Origin: Brachybacterium tyrofermentans
GTDB lineage: Bacteria; Actinomycetota; Actinomycetes; Actinomycetales; Dermabacteraceae
NCBI RefSeq assembly: GCF_014897585.1
Contig: NZ_JABUXW010000003.1
Location: 62,001 to 126,000, forward strand
Direction of reading: 5' to 3'
Length of the DNA stretch: 64,000 bases
The notes beneath the pieces were generated by a model. It had not been told where the DNA came from, did no database searches, and saw only the letters and a list, made by a program, of their open reading frames with translations. Position 1 is the first letter of the stretch. Every line of letters starts with the position of its first letter. Of this stretch, positions 25,356-34,842 are shown piece after piece. The position numbers and the translations under genes are program-made.

Positions 25356-28300
25356 TCACCCCCCGGTGAGCATCTCCGCGATCCGTTCGCGGGACGGATG
25401 CCGCCGCACCTCGTGGGTGACGTCGTCGGCCACGAAGTGGAACGCCGTGCGGATCCGCTCCAGCGGGAGCCCCGTGCGTTCGTGCCAGGCCAGCCGGTAC
25501 AGCGACAGCTGAAGGGCTCGCTCCCGCAGCTGAGCGGGGCGCGGCACCCGGCCGGTCTTCCAGTCCACGATGATCACGCCCCGAGCTCCGGGACGCTCGC
25601 TGTCGGTGCTGTCAGAGTTCTCGGGGCTGTCGGGATCCTCGAAGACCGCATCGATGACGCCTCGCACGGCGATCTCCCCTACCCGGGTCTGCACCGGGTG
25701 TTCGACGACGATCGGGGTGCGCTGCGCCCACTGCGAGGAGTCGAAGGCCTCGCGCAGGGCGAGGTCGTCGCGATGCGGGCCCTCGTCCTCCCCCAGGTCC
25801 AGGACGTCCTCCAGATCCAATAACGCCGTGCTGTCGTACCGGGACTCGAGCCAGGCGTGGAAGGCGGTCCCGCGGGCGGCGGCCGGGGACGGCCGGCGGG
25901 GCAGCGGACGCAGCAGATCGATCGCCGCGCCGCGCGGATCCTGCGCCTGGTGCACGACCTGGGAGGCGGACAGCCTCGGCGGGGAGTGCACGAGCGGGGG
26001 CGCGGCCTGCTGCTCGAGGTCGTCGATCGCCCGCCGCACGATCTCGGCGAGCGCCGGGTCGGTGACCTCCGGGGCCGGCCCCTTCGTCGCCGCCTCGGGG
26101 ATCGCGTCCAGCATCCCGGCGGCGCGGGCACGGCGCCGCTCGGGCTCCCCCGGCGGCGGCGGCCACTGCGCCTGAGGCCGCTCCGACTCCAGCGGATTGG
26201 TCTCGGGCACCTCCTGGACCGTGCGGAACTGCTCGGGGACCAGGTCATGGATCTCGACCAGATAGCGGGAGCGGGGTCGTGCGGTGGCCAGCCCTGCGCG
26301 CCAGGCGGCGGAGGTCAGCAGCAGGCGCCGCCGGGCCCGGGTGACGGAGACGTACATGAGCCGGCGGTCCTCCCGCAGGGACTCCTCGCCCTGGGCGAAG
26401 CGGTAGTCCTCGATGAGCCCCTCGGCATCGACCTGGGTGTCCGCCTCGGCCCAGGCCAGCTCGGGCAGGGTGTCCGCATCGCCGCGCAGGGCGGTGGGGA
26501 CCGACGCCGAGGCGAGCTTGTCCAGCCACCCGTTGTCCGGGACCCGCACCCGGCCCGCCTCGTCCGTCTTCGCCCGTCGCAGGTCGTAGGAGGGCACGGA
26601 CCCCTCGGTGAGGCCGGCTACGGCCACCAGGTCCCACTCGAGCCCCTTCGCGGAGTGCATGGTCACGATGGTCACCGCGCCGGAGTCGCCCTCCTCCTCG
26701 GTGTGCTCGGGCGAGGCGGAGACGGCGAGCCCCGCTTCCTCGTCCTCGCTGATCTCGAGCAGGTCGAGATAGGCGCCGAGCCCGCCGCGCTGAGCGGTGC
26801 GGTCGAAGGCCGCGGCGTGGTCGCGCAGCGCCTCGAGGTCCGCCAGCACGCTCGAGCCCGGGTCCGCGGCGAGCAGGGTGAGGTCCACGTCGAGAACCCG
26901 CACGGCGGCCGTCACGAGGTCCGGCAGGGGCAGCGGCAGCAGGCGCCGCATCTCCCTCAGGATCTGCTGGATCTGCCGCAGACGGTCCCGGCCGGTGGTG
27001 GACAGGGAGCGGCCCGACGGGTCGGTCCAGTCCGCGGGCGGGAGGTCGTCGACGGCGTCCACGAGGGAGACGGACTCGGCCTCGTCCTCGCCGCCGGGGG
27101 CGTCGGCCGTGCGGCGCAGGCGTGAGCCCATCCGGTCCCGCCACCGGCCCAGCACGGAGAGGTCACGGGCTCCGAGCCGGAAGCGCGGCCCGGTGAGCAG
27201 GCGCATGAGGGCGTCACCGCGCCCCGGGTCGTGCGCGCACTGCAGCACGGCGCGCACGTCGGCCACCTCGGGGCGATGCAGGAGCCCGCCGAGGCCGACC
27301 ACGTGGACCGCGAGGCCGCGCTCCTCGAGCCCCTCGACGAGGGCGGGGATCTGGCGGCGGGCGCGCACCAGCACGGCGGCCGACGCCTGCTCCGCAGCCT
27401 CTGCCGAGCCCCCTGCGCGGTCTGCCCCGTCCGCCCCGGCGGGCACCGCCTCGGAGATCTCGGCGCGGCGGGCGAGGATCCAGTCGGCGATGGCGCGCGC
27501 CTCCGCCCGTTCGTCGGAGGCCTCGAGGATCTCCGCGGCGCCCTCACCGGCGCCGGGGCGGGCCTGGAGCTCGGGGATGGTGAGTCCGGCGTCGGCCGAG
27601 CGCAACGGCGCGGCCAGAGTGTTCGCCACGGCGAGCACGGCCTGGTCGTTGCGCCAGGAGGTGGACAGGGTGCGCTGCAGCACGGGCTGCTCCGGGGTGG
27701 CGAACGTCGTCGCGAAGCCGGCGAGGGAGGCCGCCGACGCGCCGCGCCACCCGTAGATGGCCTGCTGGGGATCCCCGACCGCGCACGCGGCATGCCCGGG
27801 GCCGAACAGGTCCGTGAGCATCTGCAGCTGGGCGACGGAGGTGTCCTGGAACTCGTCGAGCAGGACCACGCGGTGCATGCGTCGGGCGAGCGCGCTCGCG
27901 GCGGGCACCTCGCGCGCCACCCGGGCCGCGAGGGAGACCTGGTCGGCGAAGTCCATGGCGGAGCTGTCGGTCCGCAGCTGGGCGAAGCGCTCGAGCAGCG
28001 GGATCAGGGCGAGGCGGGACTCGAGGGAGGTGAGCACGGAGGCGACGGCCTTGGGTGTGGTGCGTCGGCGTCCTTCGACCTGGAGCGGGATCCCGCCGAG
28101 GTGGTCGTGGATCTCCTGGAGATGCTCGCGCAGCTGCTCGGGGGTCACGAGGTGGTCGGCGATCGAGGAGGTCAGCGACAGCAGGGCGGCGGTGAGCGTG
28201 GCCGGCGAGGCCTCGAGGTCCAGCGAGTCGTCCCAGCCCTCGACGATCGAGTGCGCGAGCTGCCAGGACGCCGAGGTCGACATCATGGTCAGCTCGGGGT

Positions 28301-28748
28301 CGATGCCGACGGCGAGGGCGTGCTCGCGCACCAGGTCCAGGGCGAAGCCGTTGTAGGTGTGCACCAGGGGGCGCTGCCCCACCAGCTCGTCGTGGCCGCG
28401 TTCGAGCCCGGGCGGCAGCGTGAGGCCCTCGGCGCGCATCGCGGCGGCCAGGGCGGTCAGCCGGGCGGAGATCCGGGCGGAGAGCTCGTGGGCGGCCTTG
28501 CGGGTGAACGTCAGCCCGAGCACCTGGCGCGGCTCGACGATCGCGTTGGCGATCAGCCACACCACCCGCGAGGCCATCGTCTCCGTCTTCCCGGAGCCGG
28601 CGCCGGCCACGACCAGCATCGGTGCCAGCGGGGCTTCGATGACGGCGACCTGCTCGGGCGTGGGCGGGGGCTGGTCCAGCAGGGCGGCGAGGGTCCCTGC
28701 GCTGAGCCGCCCGGGGCTGGTGGGCTCGGGGCCGATGTGCTCTGTCAT
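25356..28748 (-). CDS. adnB: AdnB-type helicase-nuclease subunit
   Basis: AdnAB resects double-strand breaks in actinobacteria in place of RecBCD/AddAB. This 1130-residue subunit has an intact UvrD-like motor: Walker A VAGAGSGKTETM (about 55), LLDEFQDTS, AVGDPQQAIYGWRGA, TIVTMHSAKGLEWDLV and YVSVTRARRRLL. The C-terminal RecB-like nuclease (about 900-1130) shows VRGVIDAVFED and IIVDWKTGRVPR. The ATG overlaps the adnA stop (ATGA) and has GGAGG 7 nt upstream, so the two subunits are made in balance. Assignment as AdnB follows the mycobacterial gene order. Confidence 0.9.
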   Translation of the reverse strand: MTEHIGPEPTSPGRLSAGTLAALLDQPPPTPEQVAVIEAPLAPMLVVAGAGSGKTETMASRVVWLIANAIVEPRQVLGLTFTRKAAHELSARISARLTALAAAMRAEGLTLPPGLERGHDELVGQRPLVHTYNGFALDLVREHALAVGIDPELTMMSTSASWQLAHSIVEGWDDSLDLEASPATLTAALLSLTSSIADHLVTPEQLREHLQEIHDHLGGIPLQVEGRRRTTPKAVASVLTSLESRLALIPLLERFAQLRTDSSAMDFADQVSLAARVAREVPAASALARRMHRVVLLDEFQDTSVAQLQMLTDLFGPGHAACAVGDPQQAIYGWRGASAASLAGFATTFATPEQPVLQRTLSTSWRNDQAVLAVANTLAAPLRSADAGLTIPELQARPGAGEGAAEILEASDERAEARAIADWILARRAEISEAVPAGADGADRAGGSAEAAEQASAAVLVRARRQIPALVEGLEERGLAVHVVGLGGLLHRPEVADVRAVLQCAHDPGRGDALMRLLTGPRFRLGARDLSVLGRWRDRMGSRLRRTADAPGGEDEAESVSLVDAVDDLPPADWTDPSGRSLSTTGRDRLRQIQQILREMRRLLPLPLPDLVTAAVRVLDVDLTLLAADPGSSVLADLEALRDHAAAFDRTAQRGGLGAYLDLLEISEDEEAGLAVSASPEHTEEEGDSGAVTIVTMHSAKGLEWDLVAVAGLTEGSVPSYDLRRAKTDEAGRVRVPDNGWLDKLASASVPTALRGDADTLPELAWAEADTQVDAEGLIEDYRFAQGEESLREDRRLMYVSVTRARRRLLLTSAAWRAGLATARPRSRYLVEIHDLVPEQFRTVQEVPETNPLESERPQAQWPPPPGEPERRRARAAGMLDAIPEAATKGPAPEVTDPALAEIVRRAIDDLEQQAAPPLVHSPPRLSASQVVHQAQDPRGAAIDLLRPLPRRPSPAAARGTAFHAWLESRYDSTALLDLEDVLDLGEDEGPHRDDLALREAFDSSQWAQRTPIVVEHPVQTRVGEIAVRGVIDAVFEDPDSPENSDSTDSERPGARGVIIVDWKTGRVPRPAQLRERALQLSLYRLAWHERTGLPLERIRTAFHFVADDVTHEVRRHPSRERIAEMLTGG

Positions 28749-31700
28749 AGCTGGCCTCCTTCGGGCTGCAGCGGGCAGCTGCTGCGCACGGCGCAGTGGG
28801 AGCAATGGGAGTTCAGGCGTGCGGTGACCGCGCGGCCGGCGACGTCCTCGGAGACCTGGGCGACGAGGGAGTCGAACCAGGCAGGGTCCTCCGCCTGGCC
28901 CAACGCGATCTGGGTGCGCACGGCGGCCTTCTTCCCGCCGGTGCCGACGTAGACCAGCTGGGCCCCGTTCAGCCGCTCCGGGGCGTCGTCCCCGAGCTGC
29001 TCGGCGAGCGCGCCGTCACGTACCGCGGCCTGGTAGGCGGCCAGCTGGAGGTCGTCCTGCGCAGCGGCCGCGGACTTCGCGTTCTTCCCCGATTTCAGGT
29101 CCACGACCCGCAGTCCGGTCGCATCCCCCTCGATCCGGTCGATGCTGCCGCGCAGCCGTACCCGCCCGAGGTCCACCTCGAAGGGGACCTCGACGGCGAG
29201 CGCCTCGGGCGCGGTGCGCAGATGCTCGGCGAGCAGGCGCGCGGCGTCCTCGGCCCGGCGCACCCGGCGGCGCCCGGACCAGGTCTCGGTGCCGGGCACC
29301 GATCGCAGCAGGGTGTGCAGCTCCTCGAGCAGGTCCTCGGCCCCGCCCTCGGGGCCCTGCGGATGGATCTGCGCGAGATGGTGCAGTGCGGTGCCGATGA
29401 GCTGCGCGGGCCCGCCGGAGCGGGTGCCGCCGGCGCGCTCCATGAGCCACGACTGCGGGCAGTCCACCGCCCGTTCGAGGGCCGACGGGGACAGGCCGAT
29501 GACGGAGCCCTCGTCGTGCAACGGCGCGGTGCTGCTGGGATCCTGGTGGTACCAGCTGCTCGGATCCGTCCCGGGCGCGCCAGCGCGCGAGAGGGCGTGC
29601 AGGGCCAGCGCCGCATCGTGCGCACGCTGCGGGTCCTCGTCATGGAGCCTGCGGCGCAGCGCCGCGACCAGCTGTCGGGCATCAGGGGCCGGGCCCGGGT
29701 CCTGACGGAGCCGGTCGAGGTCGATCCAGGGCTCGCCGGCGCGCGCCGCGAGCGACGCGATCGCCTCGTGCAGGGCCGACGGCTCGAGCTGCTCGTCCTG
29801 GACGGCGGTGACCAGCACCCGGGTGCTGGCCCGGGCCATGGCGCTGATCGCGAGCCGCAGCTCGTCGGCGATCACCTGGCTGCGCTGGATGGCCCGCAGC
29901 GACTCGGGATCCGAGGGCAGCTCCGCGCCCGGCCGGGCGGCGGCCAGCAGGGAGAGCTCGGCCGCCCCGAACAGCGTCGAGCGCAGGCGCAGGTCGGGCC
30001 AGGCCCCCTCCTGGAGCCGGGCGAGCACGACGGTGTCGCGATGCTCGCCGGCGATCTGTGCGGGGGTGAGCACCGCGATCCGGCCGCGCGGGGCAGCGGC
30101 GGGGGCCAGCGTGTCCTCGACGACGGCCTGCGAGCGGATCTGCTCGACGAGGTCGAGGGCCCCCGCACCGGGGCGGCGCGCGGTGAGCCGCTCGGCCGCG
30201 GCGAACAGCTCGAGCAGCGCATCCAGTCGGGAACCGGCGAGCCGTGCACGGGCCCCGTCGACATCGCCCGGGGCCCCGAGCGCCGCCCGGCGCCAGCCAC
30301 CGGCGAGCGCTGCGGCGTCCCAGGCCTCCCAGATGATCTGTTCGGCATCGGCCGTGCGATGGTCGCGCACGGCCCGGATCATCGCGCGCACCCGATGCAC
30401 CGGGGCGGCGGCGCGGTCCCGGTCCTCGGGGTCCGGGAGGCCGGGGACCTCCGGCTCCACGAGCGCCCGCGCGAGCAACTGGTCGCTGGGGATCTCCGAG
30501 GCGGGGTCCAGGGAGCGCTGCGCGCTCAGCAGGAGGCGCCGGATGCGCCGCAGCCGCAGCGTGTCCGCGTCGCCGAAGGGACCGCGCAGCAGGTCACCGG
30601 CCACCTGCGGGTCCACGGGAGTCCCCTCCGGAGCGAGTCCGACCTCCAGGACTGTGAGGAGGTCCGCGATGACCGGCACCTCCCGCAGGGGCTGGGGTCG
30701 GCGCGGCACGCGCACGGGCAGACCGGTGCGGGAGAGCAGATCGGCGACGTCGGCGACGGCGGAGCCGGAGCGGCACACCACGGCCATGTCGTCGTAGTCG
30801 ATCTGCTCGCGGTGGTGCAGATCGCGCAGGGCGGAGCCGATCAGGCGCGCCTCATCGAGCGGGTCGTCGGCCTGGAGCACGGCGATCCCGGGGCCGTCGG
30901 CCGCTCGGGGGCGGCGGGAGTCCGCCGTGGCGCCGGCCAGCGGGAGCCGGCCGCGCAGGGAATCGACCCCGGCCACGATGCCCGGGGCGATCCCCGGGGA
31001 ACCGGTGAGGGTGATCTCGGACAGCGGCCGACGCAGGAGATCGCGCAGTCGGTCCGCGGCATCCGGCAGGGCGCCGCGGAAGGTATCCACCGCGGAGTCC
31101 GGGCTGCTGCAGATCATCACGCTCGACCCGGCCGCGGCGAGCGCCGCCACGAGGGCGACGCCGGCGGTGGTGAGGTCCTGGGCGTCGTCGACCACCACGG
31201 TGTCGAAGGGGGCCGCGGTCCGGGGGTCCTCGAGCAGGCGGACGGCGCGGCGCACCAGGCCCCCGGAGTCCAGGCGGGGCCCGGCATCCAGAGCAGCAGA
31301 GGCCTCGAGGTCGAGCACACCGAGGTAGTCGCGCAGGATCGCCGCGGCGTCGCACCAGGCGGGCCTGCCGCGCTCACGACCGAGGCGGTCCAGATCGCCC
31401 GGCGCCAGCCCGAGCTCCGTGGCGCGGGTGATGAGGTCGCGCAGCTCGGTGCGGAAGCCGGGCAGGGTGCGGGCTCCCGGATCGACCTCGAGGTTCCAGC
31501 TCTCGCGCCCGGCGATCAGCTCCGCCAGCAGGGAGTCCTGCTCCGCCCCGGTGACGAGGTTCGGCTCGCCGAGACCGCGGGAGAGGGCGTCGGCCCGCAG
31601 CAGGGCATGGCCGAGGGCGGGCGGCGTCATCGCCCGCACCTCGCCCGCTCCCTGCACGGCGAGAGCGTCGCGCAGGCGCCCGGCGGCGTGGCGTCGCGGC

Positions 31701-31942
31701 GCCAGCAGCAGAGTCCTCTCCCCGGCCTGCGCCGCGGCCGCGAGGGCGAGCGTCGTGCGCCCGCTCGCGGGCCCGCCGTGCACCATGACGTCGGCCCCAC
31801 CGAGCAGCAGCTCCAGCGCATCCTGCTGCGGGCCGTCGAGCTCCCCGGCGGGGAGGACCGCCGGGAGGGCGGCCAGGTCAGGTCCGAGCAGACGGATCCC
31901 CTCGCTCGGGCTCCGCCCCGCACCGCTCGTCGTCCTGCTCAT
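28745..31942 (-). CDS. adnA: AdnA-type helicase-nuclease subunit with degenerate motor
   Basis: This 1065-residue partner of AdnB carries a UvrD-like motor and a C-terminal nuclease. The motor is unusual: Walker A reads GGPASGRTTL with Arg62 in place of the Lys, and motif II reads VVDDAQDL with Asp252-Asp253 rather than DE. The nuclease retains GSIDRIE and VVDLKSGK. Four cysteines (VDCPQSW, then CSHC and SSCP at the end) match an Fe-S clamp as in AddB-type nucleases. AGGGGA 6 nt before the ATG at 31942 favours this start over 31948 or 32020. Confidence 0.88.
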   Translation of the reverse strand: MSRTTSGAGRSPSEGIRLLGPDLAALPAVLPAGELDGPQQDALELLLGGADVMVHGGPASGRTTLALAAAAQAGERTLLLAPRRHAAGRLRDALAVQGAGEVRAMTPPALGHALLRADALSRGLGEPNLVTGAEQDSLLAELIAGRESWNLEVDPGARTLPGFRTELRDLITRATELGLAPGDLDRLGRERGRPAWCDAAAILRDYLGVLDLEASAALDAGPRLDSGGLVRRAVRLLEDPRTAAPFDTVVVDDAQDLTTAGVALVAALAAAGSSVMICSSPDSAVDTFRGALPDAADRLRDLLRRPLSEITLTGSPGIAPGIVAGVDSLRGRLPLAGATADSRRPRAADGPGIAVLQADDPLDEARLIGSALRDLHHREQIDYDDMAVVCRSGSAVADVADLLSRTGLPVRVPRRPQPLREVPVIADLLTVLEVGLAPEGTPVDPQVAGDLLRGPFGDADTLRLRRIRRLLLSAQRSLDPASEIPSDQLLARALVEPEVPGLPDPEDRDRAAAPVHRVRAMIRAVRDHRTADAEQIIWEAWDAAALAGGWRRAALGAPGDVDGARARLAGSRLDALLELFAAAERLTARRPGAGALDLVEQIRSQAVVEDTLAPAAAPRGRIAVLTPAQIAGEHRDTVVLARLQEGAWPDLRLRSTLFGAAELSLLAAARPGAELPSDPESLRAIQRSQVIADELRLAISAMARASTRVLVTAVQDEQLEPSALHEAIASLAARAGEPWIDLDRLRQDPGPAPDARQLVAALRRRLHDEDPQRAHDAALALHALSRAGAPGTDPSSWYHQDPSSTAPLHDEGSVIGLSPSALERAVDCPQSWLMERAGGTRSGGPAQLIGTALHHLAQIHPQGPEGGAEDLLEELHTLLRSVPGTETWSGRRRVRRAEDAARLLAEHLRTAPEALAVEVPFEVDLGRVRLRGSIDRIEGDATGLRVVDLKSGKNAKSAAAAQDDLQLAAYQAAVRDGALAEQLGDDAPERLNGAQLVYVGTGGKKAAVRTQIALGQAEDPAWFDSLVAQVSEDVAGRAVTARLNSHCSHCAVRSSCPLQPEGGQL

Positions 31943-32062
31943 CGTCATTCCCCTATTCCACCTCACGCGGAGGACGTTCGAACCGTCCCGGCGGGCGGTG
32001 ACGGGGCGGTAGAGTGTCACGCATCACTCGGACCCCGTCATCCCCTCCGGAGGTCGATGAGC

Positions 32063-32713
32063 ATGTCTCCGTCACCCACCACACGGATGCCTCGCGCCCA
32101 GCGTCGCACCCAGCTCCTGGAGCTCGCCACACAGGTGTTCACCCGGAAGGGCTATCACGGCACGTCGATGGACGACATCGCGGCGGCCGCCGGGGTCACC
32201 AAGCCCGTTCTCTACCAGCACTTCGACTCGAAGGTCACGCTGTACCTGGAAGTCATCGACATCATCGCCGTGGGCCTCCTGGCGGAGGTGAGGGAGATCG
32301 GCGCCTTCGAGGGCGACACCACGCAGCGGGTGCGCTACGGGATCACCCGTTTCTACGAGCTGATCTCCGTCCAGAACGCCTTGAGGCTGTTCACCGGCAA
32401 CGAGTCGATCTCCGACGAGGTGCAGGAGCGGGCGAGCGCGGTGCTCGACCAGATGGCGATCGACCTGGCCGAGGTGCTCACGGCATTCCGCGAGATGAGC
32501 ACGGCGCAGTCGAGGATCATCGGACGGGGGCTCATCGCCGCCACCCAGACCACGGCGCTGCTGCTGCACGACGCGCAGGATGATGTCGAGCGCGAGGAGA
32601 TCCTCGAGGTCATGTCCACCTTCATGGTGCACGGACTGGCCGGTTTCACGCCTCGGGAGGGCACGGCGGCCACCGGCTCTGCGCTGGGAGCGGACGCCCC
32701 CGCCTCGTCCTGA
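32063..32713 (+). CDS. TetR-family transcriptional regulator
   Basis: This 216-residue regulator has an N-terminal helix-turn-helix, ELATQVFTRKGYHGTSMDDIAAAAGVTKPVLYQHF, at about 16-50 and a helical ligand domain. GGAGG at 32049-32053 is 9 nt from the ATG at 32063 but only 3 nt from one at 32057, so the later start is preferred. A -10 candidate TAGAGT lies at 32010-32015. The gene is divergent from adnA and precedes the DUF3107 gene, the order seen in mycobacteria. Target and ligand are unknown. Confidence 0.88.
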   Translation: MSPSPTTRMPRAQRRTQLLELATQVFTRKGYHGTSMDDIAAAAGVTKPVLYQHFDSKVTLYLEVIDIIAVGLLAEVREIGAFEGDTTQRVRYGITRFYELISVQNALRLFTGNESISDEVQERASAVLDQMAIDLAEVLTAFREMSTAQSRIIGRGLIAATQTTALLLHDAQDDVEREEILEVMSTFMVHGLAGFTPREGTAATGSALGADAPASS

Positions 32714-32784
32714 TCCGCCGGGTAGGCTTTCTGACATTTAGCATCGGACGTCCCCGCCTCAGAGGCGGAGGGAAGGACATCGCC

Positions 32785-33006
32785 ATGGAGATCCGCATCG
32801 GCATCCAGCACTCGCCCCGCGAGATCGTCATCGAGTCCACGGAGAAGGCGGAGGAACTGCTCGAGCGTCTGAACACCGCCGTCGCCGAGGGCTCCCCCGT
32901 CACCCTGGTCGACGACAAGGGCCGCACCGTGCTCGTCCCCGGCGCCAAGGTCGCGTACGCGGAGCTCTCCACCGAGGAGCCCCGCCGCGTCGGCTTCCTC
33001 GGCTGA
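32785..33006 (+). CDS. DUF3107 protein
   Basis: This 73-residue actinobacterial protein begins MEIRIGIQHSPREIVIES, the signature of the DUF3107 (TB9.4-like) family. It has no membrane segment or cysteine pair and no known function. A purine-rich GGAGGGAAGGA upstream supports the ATG. It lies 6 nt before the metallophosphoesterase gene and is likely co-transcribed with it. Confidence 0.9.
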   Translation: MEIRIGIQHSPREIVIESTEKAEELLERLNTAVAEGSPVTLVDDKGRTVLVPGAKVAYAELSTEEPRRVGFLG

Positions 33007-33012
33007 GCATCC

Positions 33013-34779
33013 ATGACCTCGTCGTCAACGGGGAACGGTCCGTCAGGATCGGCGGGCTCGGCGGGTACTCCTGGGGGCGCAGAATCCCCCACAGGCACGG
33101 ATCATGCCGTCCCGACGTCGGAGGACACCGCCGCTGACCCGGAAACGGCAGCGGAGGCCGCGGCGCGGCATCGCCGTCGCCGGGTGCGCACCCTCCGAGC
33201 CCTGCACGTCTCGACCACGACGGTCGTGGCCCTGCTGGGAGCGATCGTGGGCCTCATGCTGGTCCCCGCGACCCGGGTCGACATCGGCCCGCTGACCGCG
33301 AGCGTGCACCTGCGCCCGTCGCTGACCTCGGAGACCGTGCTCCTGCTGCCGCCGGTCGGCGAGGTCTCCTTCGACACCCACACGGCCCCCGTGCGCATCG
33401 AGACGCGTGTGCAGGGCGTCGACATCGCCAAGGCCGAGGCGCTCTTCTACTCCAGCACGGGCTTCACCGAGCTCACCCGCACCGCGCCGGAGGCGATCAT
33501 CCGCGCGGCCGCCCTCAATGCCGTCCTGAACGCCCTGTTCGCGGCCGCCGGCGCCGGTCTCATCGTCGGCCTCACCTTCCGTCGGGTGCGGCGTGCGCTC
33601 ATCGCCGGCGGCAGCGCCGTGGCGCTGGTGGGCGTCTCGGTCGCGATGACCTCCGTGACGTTCCGACCCGATTCGCTGTACCAGCCGAAGTTCGACGGCC
33701 TGCTCTCGCAGGCGACCTACATCGCAGACATCGGCCAGGCCACGGCCGCCGACTACCAGAACTATCGCAGCACCCTCGCGGAGTTCGTGGGTCAGGTCTC
33801 CGCCCTGTACATCGCCGCGGACTCCCTGCCCGTGGGACTCGACGAGGACAACCTGATCTCGGTCCTCCATGTCTCCGACATCCACGACAACCCCCAGGCC
33901 TACGACGTCATCGAACAGCTGCACACGCAGTTCGCGATCGACATGGTCATCGACACCGGCGACATCGTCTCCTGGGGCACCCCGGTGGAGACCCAGCAGC
34001 TGAGCGTGATCGGCGGGCTCGGGATCCCCTATGTCTACGTCAGCGGCAACCACGACGGTGCGGCGTCCGCGGCGAAGATCGCCGAGCAGCCCAATGCGAC
34101 CGTCGTGGACAACGAGGTCGTCGAGGTCGCCGGCCTGCGGATCGCCGGGATCGGCGATCCCCGCTTCGCCGCGGACGACGACTCCGACGCCGGCGGCTGG
34201 CGCGAGGGCACCGAGGCGATGGCCGCGAGCGGATTCCAGCTCGGGGACACCATCACTGCCTACGACGAGGCGCACCCCGATGCTCCGGTCGACCTCGCCC
34301 TGATGCATGATCCGACGCAGCCCCAGGGACTCGAGGGTCGCGTGCCGATGGTGCTCTCGGGCCACATGCACACCTCGAAGGTGGAGCTGGACCGGGATGG
34401 CTCGGGCACGGACTGGTTCACCGTCGGCTCCACCGGCGGCGCGCTCGCCTCAGGCGGCGTGCTGCCCGTGCTGAAGGGTGACGCCCCGCTCGACCTCACC
34501 GCCAGGATGCTCTACTTCGACAAGGACACCCGGCGCCTCGTCGCGTACGACGACATCGTCATGGGCGGCCTGGGCCTGGTCTCGGTATCCATCCAACGCA
34601 CCCAGATGCCCACGGAGGTCCCGGAGCTCGAGGTCCCCGACGGCGCCGAGACGCCCGAGGCCCCGATCCCCGAGGACCAGGAGGTCGAGCCGGGCAAGGG
34701 CCTGCCGGACGAGGAACGCGTCACCCCGACGGATCCGGTCAGTCCGCTCCCCGAGGTCAGCGACGCCGGCGAGGGCTGA
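33013..34779 (+). CDS. Membrane-anchored metallophosphoesterase
   Basis: This 588-residue protein has a disordered N-terminus (1-60), a membrane helix at about 67-86, a soluble stretch, a second hydrophobic helix pair near 160-205, and an external calcineurin-like phosphoesterase domain. Metal-binding motifs are HVSDIHDNP, DTGDIVSWG, SGNHDG, LMHDP and LSGHMHTSK in the expected order. The last 70 residues are Pro/Glu-rich. The catalytic domain should face outside the membrane, so a cell-envelope or periplasmic phosphodiester is the likely substrate (inference). Confidence 0.85.
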   Translation: MTSSSTGNGPSGSAGSAGTPGGAESPTGTDHAVPTSEDTAADPETAAEAAARHRRRRVRTLRALHVSTTTVVALLGAIVGLMLVPATRVDIGPLTASVHLRPSLTSETVLLLPPVGEVSFDTHTAPVRIETRVQGVDIAKAEALFYSSTGFTELTRTAPEAIIRAAALNAVLNALFAAAGAGLIVGLTFRRVRRALIAGGSAVALVGVSVAMTSVTFRPDSLYQPKFDGLLSQATYIADIGQATAADYQNYRSTLAEFVGQVSALYIAADSLPVGLDEDNLISVLHVSDIHDNPQAYDVIEQLHTQFAIDMVIDTGDIVSWGTPVETQQLSVIGGLGIPYVYVSGNHDGAASAAKIAEQPNATVVDNEVVEVAGLRIAGIGDPRFAADDDSDAGGWREGTEAMAASGFQLGDTITAYDEAHPDAPVDLALMHDPTQPQGLEGRVPMVLSGHMHTSKVELDRDGSGTDWFTVGSTGGALASGGVLPVLKGDAPLDLTARMLYFDKDTRRLVAYDDIVMGGLGLVSVSIQRTQMPTEVPELEVPDGAETPEAPIPEDQEVEPGKGLPDEERVTPTDPVSPLPEVSDAGEG

Positions 34780-34842
34780 TGACGGATGCACGGCGGCCCC
34801 GGGGGCTACCATGGCAGTGCTTACCCATGACCAGAGAGTTGA

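Noticed and set aside
28796-32062. Long plus-strand frame leading into the TetR gene
   Set aside because: It is antisense to adnA. Only the part from 32063 has a helix-turn-helix, an SD and family similarity.
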